Assembly: GCA_002732675.1 (NCBI GenBank)
Contig: NVRR01000241.1
Span: 1 to 5,028, forward strand
Length of the DNA: 5,028 nucleotides
From: Sneathiella sp.
GTDB lineage: Bacteria > Pseudomonadota > Alphaproteobacteria > Sneathiellales > Sneathiellaceae
Direction: 5' to 3'
Shown in pieces: positions 1 through 4,997 of this stretch (within the stretch, counting starts at the first letter, position 1; the number at the start of each line of letters is the position of its first letter). The notes below the pieces were generated by a model. That model was given only the letters and a program-made list of their open reading frames with translations, ran no database searches and was not told the DNA's origin. A program made the translations under genes and the position numbers.

Positions 1-256
1 CGTCGAAATTACCAAATTCAGTCGGGCCTGTATCCGGTGAATATTGCAACACACGGGTGCCGCTAGAGATATACAAGATACCGTCCGGGCCGATGGCCAC
101 GTCATCGGGTTTACTGACGGCATCTTCACCGAGGATGATTTCACAGCTGTCCAAACCGTTATTCGGTCTAAGCGGACCATCCATTGATGGGATGGCATGT
201 GTCTCCCGGTCGGGAGAGACAATGTCCCGGATCATCTCCATCCATCGCCCTGCCAT
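1..256 (-). CDS. SMP-30/gluconolactonase-like protein, N-terminal part
   Basis: This gene runs off the window at its 3' end; only its first 85 residues are visible. The protein begins MAGRWMEMIRD, followed by an IPSMDGPLRPNNGLDS segment (residues 22-37) of the kind found ahead of the propeller in SMP-30/gluconolactonase/LRE proteins. A first propeller-blade signature, KPDDVAIGPDGILYISSG, follows at residues 49-66. Members of this superfamily are mostly metal-dependent lactonases or esterases. Where the fused propeller upstream has a Glu (GPEDV), this one has Asp (PDDV), so metal binding is not assured. No signal peptide is visible, which suggests a cytoplasmic protein. The ATG overlaps the upstream TAA by one base (TAATG), implying translational coupling, and a GGGGG run lies 9 bases before the ATG. 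Later ATG codons at residues 6 and 8 are alternative starts. Family assignment is fairly sure; the reaction and substrate are unknown. Confidence 0.75.
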   Translation of the reverse strand, partial: MAGRWMEMIRDIVSPDRETHAIPSMDGPLRPNNGLDSCEIILGEDAVSKPDDVAIGPDGILYISSGTRVLQYSPDTGPTEFGNFD

Positions 257-2379
257 TATTTTGGCCCCCAGTAGCTCTCGGGGCCCGTCCAATTGGGATC
301 CGCGTCCGGAAGGTCTATAACCCCAATCCGGTTATTCACCAGACCGCCCAGATAGAGTTTGCCGCGATGTTCACGCATGGACGTAATGGCGGGATGGCTC
401 TCCCCTCCCTTATCCCAATAGCTTTCAAGCACTTCACCATCGCCAGAAAATTTGAGGACGCAGCCATTATTGATGTTCGAATAAATCCACTCATCTGGCG
501 GCACTCGCTTGACCATACGGGTTCGAAATCCTGGCTTCTTCATGGCCAGATCGAAGGCCGGCGTCCGCATACCTGTCAGGGCGAGCCAGTAATTGCCGTC
601 TGACGCCCGATTGATATTGTCAGGATTACCGGGCAGTTTATCAATAACAACTTCCAGTTTCCCCTTATTCGGTCCTGCGATCCAGTATTGCATGACATTA
701 CAGGCCCAGGTCTGGGCGAAAAACAGCGACTGACCGTCATGGGCAATACAGACCCCATTGGGGAACACCAGGTCGCGCAAGATCGTTCGGGTTTGGTTTT
801 TCGCTGGATCGTAGCAAACAAGGCGCCCATTGCCGCGGCCTTCCAGACCGTCCATGGCCCAGCTGTGCATCTCGTAGCGGATCGTCGCTTCACTGAAATA
901 GATCTTGCCGTCCGGCGCGATATCCAGATCATCCGCGAGACGAAGCCGACTATCATCGTTGATCTTCCAGGGTGTCCGGTTGGTCTCTTCCGTGACTTTA
1001 TAGATTTCTCCGTCGGGGCGAACGCCGTAAACTCCCATACCACCGATACAGATAATCAGGTTATCCTCGGCATCGAAAGCCATTCCCAAGGGGCGCCCTC
1101 CGATCCGGGCGAAAATTTCCTGATGCTCATGATTGTCGCCCGTAAAGCGGACAATCCATCCCTCGCGCGTACCAGCATATAGTCTGTTCTGCCGATCCAG
1201 AATGACATCTTCCGGTCCGTCAATGGTGCCCAGACCAATTGCCCGTGCGTTATTCAACCTACTATTTTGCTCAAAAACAGTGCCGGAATTGACCCGTGCT
1301 TCTGGTCTCTCTCCGATATCGAGGAAAGCGGGCACAACATAAATTTTGGAGATGGCTTTGCTCTTGTTTTTGAGCCATTTCACGTCAATGCCCACAGCAA
1401 TCAGCATAATCAAGCCTTGCATGGCAAGGGTTGGGCCCCCGGTAACACCCAAGCGAACAAGTCCATTAATCAACACAAGGATTGTCGTCGCGCCGATCAA
1501 GGCCCGGCCAACGGACCCTTTACCGCCCGCCAGACTGACGCCGCCAAGCACGGCTGCGGTCAAGGCCATGACCTCCAGTCCATCACCGGTGTTGGAGGAG
1601 GAACTGTTCAGGCGGGTCGCATAAACCAGACCCGCTGTCGCGCTTAAAACGCCTGATAAAACATAGGTACAAAAAATCGTAAAATCGATGCGGATACCAG
1701 CGTGCCGCGCCGCTTTGCGGTTGGATCCGATCGCCGCCACATGCCATCCCGGCCGTGACCGGCTGAGCAGAATATGAGCGATAATCGCCACAACGATCAG
1801 GATAATAATATTTGCCGGGATACCGAACAGCGTGCCATCGCCAATGAAATCCCAGGCGGCGCTTTCCTGATACCCCGTCGCCATTTCCACAGCGTAAATA
1901 GGCGTGGTCAAATCAAAGAGGGCGCGGAAAAGCAATAAGGTGACAAGGGTTGTGAGAAACGCCCCCAGTTTCAGATAACCGATCAAGACGCCATTGATCG
2001 CACCCATCAGGGCACCCGCTATCAGGACCAGCGGAATAACCCCCCAAACCGGGATCTCGAAGACATTAAACAACACCAGCGCAACAAAATCACCCAACGC
2101 AAACATGGCGCCGACACTCAAGTCAATTCCGCCGACCATCAACACCAACGTCATCGCCAGGACGACAAAGCCGAACTCAGCGAACTGACTAAATGTGCTT
2201 GAAAGGTTTGAGAAGGAAAGATAGCCCGGAATGGCAATCGCACAGAAAGTAATCACCGCCATCATCATGAGGAAAGGAATGAGGGATTCCATCCACCGCT
2301 TGGCAAGTAACTCGGCTACCGCCCGCTGAAACGACCATTTATACCGGACTTTTTGGATAGATTCGGCGATAGATGTCAT
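256..2379 (-). CDS. Fusion of RbsC-type ABC permease and SMP-30/strictosidine-synthase-like propeller
   Basis: A 707-aa two-domain protein. Residues about 31-335 are an inner-membrane permease of the ribose/BPD_transp_2 type. They carry the family signature GGIDLSVG (83-90), a cytoplasmic-loop segment with AIGSNRKAARHAGI (216-229) thought to contact the ATPase, VLGGVSLAGGKGS (278-289), and about eight to ten hydrophobic segments. After a linker (336-382) comes a six-bladed propeller (about 383-707). Its motifs match the strictosidine synthase/APMAP branch: GPEDV (388-392), LADDLDIAPDGKIYFSEAT (481-499), FPNGV (539-543), YWIAGPNKGK (565-574) and NPDNI (585-589). E390, N541 and D587 are probable metal ligands by analogy with SMP-30. 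E. coli RbsC is reported to have a cytoplasmic C terminus, so the propeller is inferred to face the cytoplasm. Typical RbsC-type permeases are about 320-350 aa, so the propeller is an addition, not an extension. No stop, frameshift or convincing internal start separates the halves. The ATG has only a weak AAGAAAG upstream (2394-2388). Substrate unknown; domain calls are firm. Confidence 0.9.
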   Translation of the reverse strand: MTSIAESIQKVRYKWSFQRAVAELLAKRWMESLIPFLMMMAVITFCAIAIPGYLSFSNLSSTFSQFAEFGFVVLAMTLVLMVGGIDLSVGAMFALGDFVALVLFNVFEIPVWGVIPLVLIAGALMGAINGVLIGYLKLGAFLTTLVTLLLFRALFDLTTPIYAVEMATGYQESAAWDFIGDGTLFGIPANIIILIVVAIIAHILLSRSRPGWHVAAIGSNRKAARHAGIRIDFTIFCTYVLSGVLSATAGLVYATRLNSSSSNTGDGLEVMALTAAVLGGVSLAGGKGSVGRALIGATTILVLINGLVRLGVTGGPTLAMQGLIMLIAVGIDVKWLKNKSKAISKIYVVPAFLDIGERPEARVNSGTVFEQNSRLNNARAIGLGTIDGPEDVILDRQNRLYAGTREGWIVRFTGDNHEHQEIFARIGGRPLGMAFDAEDNLIICIGGMGVYGVRPDGEIYKVTEETNRTPWKINDDSRLRLADDLDIAPDGKIYFSEATIRYEMHSWAMDGLEGRGNGRLVCYDPAKNQTRTILRDLVFPNGVCIAHDGQSLFFAQTWACNVMQYWIAGPNKGKLEVVIDKLPGNPDNINRASDGNYWLALTGMRTPAFDLAMKKPGFRTRMVKRVPPDEWIYSNINNGCVLKFSGDGEVLESYWDKGGESHPAITSMREHRGKLYLGGLVNNRIGVIDLPDADPNWTGPESYWGPK
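259..1233 (-). other. Propeller domain of the fusion protein (residues about 383-707)
   Basis: This marks the C-terminal half of the fusion gene. Blade repeats can be read roughly at residues 388-412, 429-462, 481-499, 539-569, 585-601 and 664-690. Each pairs a short hydrophobic strand with a turn such as D/PDG or HDG followed by a strand like IYFSEA or SLFFAQT. It is the length of a complete stand-alone enzyme of the family and keeps the Glu/Asn/Asp set expected to bind Ca or another divalent metal, so I infer an active hydrolase rather than a degenerate remnant. Whether it is a lactonase, an arylesterase or something else cannot be told from sequence. Confidence 0.75.
1375..2379 (-). other. 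Permease domain of the fusion protein (residues about 1-335)
   Basis: This marks the N-terminal half of the fusion gene. A charged, presumably cytoplasmic N terminus (1-30, rich in Lys/Arg) precedes the first membrane segment (31-51). Further hydrophobic segments lie near 68-82, 88-105, 112-134, 138-155, 188-206, 234-254, 268-284, 292-310 and 317-333. It ends with IDVKWLKNKSK, a normal end for an RbsC-type permease, which shows that the propeller is attached to a complete permease. Confidence 0.8.
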
Positions 2380-2415
2380 GGGGGGAGCTTTCTTAACTGT
2401 CTGAAATGGTCTCAG

Positions 2416-2450
2416 ATGCGGGCGGTAAAAGACGCCACCGCCGCCCGCAT
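2416..2450 (-). promoter_or_regulatory. Intergenic hairpin between binding-protein gene and fusion gene
   Basis: Perfect 10-base inverted arms (ATGCGGGCGG and CCGCCCGCAT, at 2416-2425 and 2441-2450) flank a 15-base loop in the 90-base gap. No T-run follows the stem on the minus strand, so it is not a standard intrinsic terminator. In binding-protein transport operons such structures downstream of the binding-protein gene often protect its mRNA 3' end and give it higher expression than the permease genes. That role is inferred here. It begins about 20 bases after the binding-protein stop. Confidence 0.55.
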
Positions 2451-2469
2451 TCTATATGGCGTAGTCCGC

Positions 2470-3501
2470 CTAGTTGACGATCAAGTCGTAGCAATCCGTC
2501 GCTTTGATAGTCTTGGCATCATGAACCATGATCGGCGAGTACAGTGCGAACGGTTTCTCACCAGGCGCAGCTCCCGTTTGGGCAATGACCTGAATGGCAT
2601 TGACCACGTCACGACCTTGAAGGATTGAATCATAACTGAAATGCTTGTCCATGATCCCGCTCTCCAGTGCGTCGCATATCGGGCGCGAGTTACTGCCACT
2701 GCCATAGACGAGGACCTGATCGCTGAGACCCGCTTCTTTCACGGCTTGACCCGAACCCAACATCATGATGCCCCAGACACCGGCTGTGGCACAAAGATCA
2801 GGGTTCTGTTGTAGAACCGCCGCTGTGATGTCATGAGCCTTCGTCGCATCCCACTGGGCGGCTTGATCATTGACGATGGTAATGGCAGAATCTTCGCCCA
2901 AGGCCTTTTTAAGTCCGGCGTTAAACCAGACATTGGCCGCTGCGGTCAGCTCGCCTTGAACAATGGCGACTTTCCCGCTCTTGCCACTGCCGGTACCGCA
3001 TTCCTTTACAATATCCTCACCGATTTCTTCACCGTGACTGACCCAATCCACACCAACAAAGGCGCTGGAGCGATAGTTGGAGGCCATATTAAGTTGAATG
3101 ACATGGGTCCCGTTTTCCTCAGCCTTTTTCAGCAATTTTGCCAGCACCTGTACATCCGGATTCTGAACGACAAGATAATCGACATTCTCGGATATCAACG
3201 CCGAGATGGCCTGCGTCATGGCATCGACTTTCCACGCCGGATCTTTCACGACGAAAGTCATGCCCGCGGCTTCTGCCGAACTCTGGATACCGTAATGCCA
3301 ATAATCGGATAACGGCAGCCCCAGGGAAATCGGCACATAAGCGACGGTTTTCCCTTCCAGTGATGTCACATAGTCACTGCGGACCATGCGTTCTGTCTTA
3401 CCGCTGATTTTACCAGCGGCAAGGGCCGTTGACGCCACGGCAAGCGCGACACCTCCGATCATCAAGGTGCTGGTGAGTTTCCCTAGTTTTGTTCTAACCA
3501 T
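2470..3501 (-). CDS. Sugar-type ABC transporter periplasmic substrate-binding protein
   Basis: A 343-aa protein of the Peripla_BP_4/RbsB-like family, which captures the ligand in the periplasm and delivers it to the membrane permeases. Residues 1-28 form a Sec signal peptide: positive residues (R3, K5, K8), a hydrophobic core (10-25) and a probable cut after STALA (24-28). The mature part shows both lobes: KTVAYVPISLGLPLSDYWHYGIQ (51-73), the DYLVVQNPD strand (108-116), GVDWVSHGEEIGEDI (150-164), GKVAIVQGELTAA (176-188), the WDATKAHDITAAVLQQNPDL helix (217-236) and LVYGSGS (264-270). Set by eye against E. coli RbsB, the Asp at 152 and aromatics at 67-68 are kept, but the ND pair, the GFDG aspartate and the ligand arginines are replaced. 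Cysteines at 168, 237, 276 and 336 could form disulfides. The ATG is fixed by a GGGAGG site 8 bases upstream. It lies between two permease genes. Ligand unknown. Confidence 0.92.
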   Translation of the reverse strand: MVRTKLGKLTSTLMIGGVALAVASTALAAGKISGKTERMVRSDYVTSLEGKTVAYVPISLGLPLSDYWHYGIQSSAEAAGMTFVVKDPAWKVDAMTQAISALISENVDYLVVQNPDVQVLAKLLKKAEENGTHVIQLNMASNYRSSAFVGVDWVSHGEEIGEDIVKECGTGSGKSGKVAIVQGELTAAANVWFNAGLKKALGEDSAITIVNDQAAQWDATKAHDITAAVLQQNPDLCATAGVWGIMMLGSGQAVKEAGLSDQVLVYGSGSNSRPICDALESGIMDKHFSYDSILQGRDVVNAIQVIAQTGAAPGEKPFALYSPIMVHDAKTIKATDCYDLIVN

Positions 3502-3509
3502 TTAATGAG

Positions 3510-3515
3510 CCTCCC
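3510..3515 (-). promoter_or_regulatory. Strong ribosome binding site of the binding-protein gene
   Basis: GGGAGG lies 8 bases before the ATG at 3501. It is the best Shine-Dalgarno among the four main genes and fits the need for binding protein in excess over membrane components. It also settles the start codon. Confidence 0.85.
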
Positions 3516-3525
3516 TTTAGGTGAT

Positions 3526-3548
3526 AATTGGTCTTCTATTTGCCAATT
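3526..3548 (-). promoter_or_regulatory. Weak inverted repeat in the permease/binding-protein gap
   Basis: Six-base arms AATTGG and CCAATT flank an 11-base spacer, just upstream of the binding-protein ribosome binding site. It is AU-rich and weak as an RNA hairpin. It could be an operator half-site pair or chance. Confidence 0.2.
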
Positions 3549-3554
3549 CCGACA

Positions 3555-3567
3555 GCATTATCAATGC
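3555..3567 (-). promoter_or_regulatory. Small hairpin after the permease stop
   Basis: A perfect GCATT / AATGC inverted repeat with a 3-base loop begins about 10 bases after the permease TAG. No T-run follows, so I do not call a terminator. It may be a minor RNA-processing or stability element. Confidence 0.25.
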
Positions 3568-3577
3568 GCCGAAATCG

Positions 3578-4618
3578 CTAATGATCTCCCTGCTTGTCTG
3601 TTTCTTCGTCTTTTGGATGCAACCGCCGATCGACGATGATAGCTGCCAGCAGCACAATTCCCTTGGCGATATTCTGAACATCTGAATTGATATTCAGAAT
3701 GGTCATGCCGTTGAGTAGAATACCGATCAGAATGGCGCCGACAACGACACTGGCAATGCCGCCGCGTCCCCCGCTCAGACTGACACCGCCCAGAACCACG
3801 ACCAAAAGCACATCAAAAATAAGCGTCGAATTGACGATTTCCGTATTCATGGAGGCGACGGTCGCCGCCGTTGTTATGCCCGCGATAAAGGCGGCGGTCG
3901 CGCTGATCATATAGGTGAGAATAATCAAAGGCCGCACAGAGATTCCGATTAACCGTGCCGCCAGTAAATTATCGCCCAATCCATATATATGCCGCCCGAT
4001 TGTCGTCCGGCGCAGGAACACATGAATAATGATCGCAACGCCCAGAAATATCAAAACCGGCATGGGCAGTCCGAGAAACAACCCCTGCCCAATAAACAGG
4101 AAATCAGTCGCTTCTTTCGGCGGATAGGCATGGACACCGTTTAACAGGACCCAACGGCCAAATCCGAAACAGACGAGCCCCGTCGCCAATGTCGCAAATA
4201 GCGGCGGTATTTCAACGAACGCCACAATCCAACCATTGAGGATGCCAACAGAAAGGGCAAAGCCAAGCCCCAGAAGCAGGATCAGCGGCAGACTCATATC
4301 GCTCGACATCAGGGTCAATACCCAGGCAGAAGAGATCGCCATTACGGAGACTTGCGATAAATCAAGGCCACGCCCAATCACGACAACGGCCATGCCCGTG
4401 CTTAAGATGCCAAGGACGGCAACACTTCGTAGCATGGTAATCAGATTACCGAATGAAGCAAACCCCGTCAGCGTAATCGCAAAAAACAGAAAACAGGCGA
4501 TTGCCATAGCCAGGACAATAAGTTCCTGACTCGGCGTTTTATACCATCCCTTTTTTTCCTGAAAATTTGGGTTTAACGCAGGCTCATCTGAAGTGTTTGC
4601 TTGTCCCTGTTCGCTCAT
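3578..4618 (-). CDS. RbsC-type sugar ABC transporter permease
   Basis: A 346-aa inner-membrane permease of the ribose/xylose (BPD_transp_2) type, predicted to pair with the permease half of the fusion protein. After a polar N terminus (1-30) come hydrophobic segments near 31-52, 62-82, 89-105, 110-133, 138-160, 183-203, 229-256, 266-282, 290-308 and 316-330. Family landmarks are VIGRGLDLSQVSVMAI (80-95), where the usual GGIDLSVG is altered, the loop IYGLGDNLLAARLIGI (211-226) presumed to touch the ATPase, and VLGGVSLSGGRGG (275-287). The polar tail RRLHPKDEETDKQGDH ends the protein. I chose the ATG at 4618 because it gives a normal N terminus and family length. The same frame stays open to a TTG at 4732, but that would add 38 polar residues, has no ribosome binding site and does not resemble the family. 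The ATG itself also lacks a Shine-Dalgarno, and translation may be coupled to a short leader ORF ending in ATGA. A 77-base gap separates it from the binding-protein gene. Confidence 0.88.
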   Translation of the reverse strand: MSEQGQANTSDEPALNPNFQEKKGWYKTPSQELIVLAMAIACFLFFAITLTGFASFGNLITMLRSVAVLGILSTGMAVVVIGRGLDLSQVSVMAISSAWVLTLMSSDMSLPLILLLGLGFALSVGILNGWIVAFVEIPPLFATLATGLVCFGFGRWVLLNGVHAYPPKEATDFLFIGQGLFLGLPMPVLIFLGVAIIIHVFLRRTTIGRHIYGLGDNLLAARLIGISVRPLIILTYMISATAAFIAGITTAATVASMNTEIVNSTLIFDVLLVVVLGGVSLSGGRGGIASVVVGAILIGILLNGMTILNINSDVQNIAKGIVLLAAIIVDRRLHPKDEETDKQGDH

Positions 4619-4656
4619 GTGATGCGCGTCGCTAGATAGTTCGGGCCTAGTGTCAA
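4615..4656 (-). CDS. Possible 13-codon leader ORF coupled to the permease start
   Basis: A TTG codon, 5 bases after a strong GGGGGAG, opens a frame reading MTLGPNYLATRIT and then stops at TGA. That TGA overlaps the permease ATG as ATGA, a classic re-initiation arrangement. This would explain how a permease start with no Shine-Dalgarno of its own is translated. The peptide has no obvious attenuation-type run of one codon. Reality is uncertain: the ORF is tiny and uses TTG. Confidence 0.35.
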   Translation of the reverse strand: MTLGPNYLATRIT

Positions 4657-4661
4657 AGTAT

Positions 4662-4668
4662 CTCCCCC
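4662..4668 (-). promoter_or_regulatory. Orphan strong Shine-Dalgarno upstream of the permease
   Basis: GGGGGAG lies 43 bases from the permease ATG, too far to serve it, and no ATG, GTG or TTG in the permease frame lies between them. It is well spaced (5 bases) only for the TTG of the small leader ORF. Confidence 0.45.
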
Positions 4669-4700
4669 GAGTTTTGACGTTTGTTCTTATTTTTTGTGGC

Positions 4701-4739
4701 TTGCCTATTACCTTAGTGCATAAATAACTCAATAAGCAA
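4701..4739. promoter_or_regulatory. Imperfect inverted repeat, possible operator
   Basis: TTGCCTATT (4701-4709) and AATAAGCAA (4731-4739) are inverted copies matching at 8 of 9 positions, with a 21-base spacer. They sit about 85-120 bases before the permease ATG, where a regulator of the operon could bind. A 7-base direct repeat TAGTGCA occurs at 4714-4720 and again at 4771-4777. No consensus was recognised, and such a match may be chance in AT-rich DNA. Confidence 0.2.
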
Positions 4740-4798
4740 ATACGTAAGTACGAAATTTCTAATACGACTATAGTGCAAAGTGAATAGCCCCCAGTTCC

Positions 4799-4963
4799 CT
4801 AGACACCTTGGGACTTCCAATTTTGTTGTTGCGCAAAGCTGCAGGTCTCTCCAACAACGCGCAAATCATCATGCAGCTTCGGTATCAGTAGACGCACCCG
4901 CGTATCCGCCCATGCCTGCTTTAATAGGCCGGTTAGCTCTACGAAAGTAAAACTGATGACCAC
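4799..4963 (-). CDS. Doubtful small ORF, 54 aa
   Basis: A GTG opens a frame reading VVISFTFVELTGLLKQAWADTR and continuing to a TAG, 54 residues in all, with no recognised domain. Upstream in the same frame is an 18-codon open stretch ending in TGA. It overlaps the 42-aa ORF in another frame; at most one is likely to be real, and both may be decayed coding remnants. Confidence 0.12.
   Translation of the reverse strand: MVISFTFVELTGLLKQAWADTRVRLLIPKLHDDLRVVGETCSFAQQQNWKSQGV
4825..4879. repeat. Interlocking inverted repeats
   Basis: GTTGTTG (4825-4831) is the inverse of CAACAAC (4852-4858), and AAGCTGCA (4836-4843) is the inverse of TGCAGCTT (4872-4879). The pairs cross, so together they could form a pseudoknot but not a simple cloverleaf. 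A direct repeat GCGCAAA occurs at 4831-4837 and 4859-4865. Function unknown; it could be a regulatory site or a decayed element end. Confidence 0.3.
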
Positions 4964-4997
4964 GCCTCACAAGACAATCCAGTCGATATTCGCCCAT
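4869..4997 (-). CDS. Possible 42-aa ORF, perhaps an integrase-like remnant
   Basis: An ATG preceded at 7 bases by GAAGG opens a 42-codon frame that ends in TGA. Residues 9-21, LVRRGHQFYFRRA, faintly resemble the N-terminal strand of tyrosine recombinases, which often read like YLxRRGxxYYFRRxxP. After this the resemblance stops. If real, it would be a truncated or frameshifted remnant lying upstream of the operon; otherwise it is a chance ORF. The good ribosome binding site is the main support. Confidence 0.2.
   Translation of the reverse strand: MGEYRLDCLVRRGHQFYFRRANRPIKAGMGGYAGASTDTEAA

Noticed and set aside
688..1182. Long plus-strand open frame (164 codons) opposite the propeller domain
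   Set aside because: It lies antisense to a well-supported conserved gene, encodes no recognised domain, and is best explained as a shadow of the minus-strand coding frame. The same applies to plus-strand frames at 184-603, 1267-1647 and 2833-3312.
1234..1374. Sequencing frameshift creating an artificial permease-propeller fusion
   Set aside because: The frame is continuous, the linker has no internal start with a convincing ribosome binding site, and both domains are complete on either side. An error that fuses two genes would usually leave a remnant start or stop region. It cannot be fully excluded without reads.
2401..2450. Rho-independent terminator after the binding-protein gene
   Set aside because: The stem is good but no run of T follows it on the minus strand, and the downstream fusion gene belongs to the same functional unit.
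4616..4732. N-terminal extension of the permease to a TTG at 4732
   Set aside because: It would add 38 polar residues not expected in the family, has no ribosome binding site, and the ATG at 4618 gives a normal length and N terminus.
4760..4773. TAATACGACTATAG, resembling a T7 phage promoter
   Set aside because: It lacks four bases (CACT) of the T7 core, so the spacing is wrong. No phage polymerase context exists, and it is probably coincidence.
4778..4800. Sigma-54-type GG-N10-GC promoter on the minus strand
   Set aside because: The G-run and the TTTGC element are present but the GG to GC spacing does not fit.
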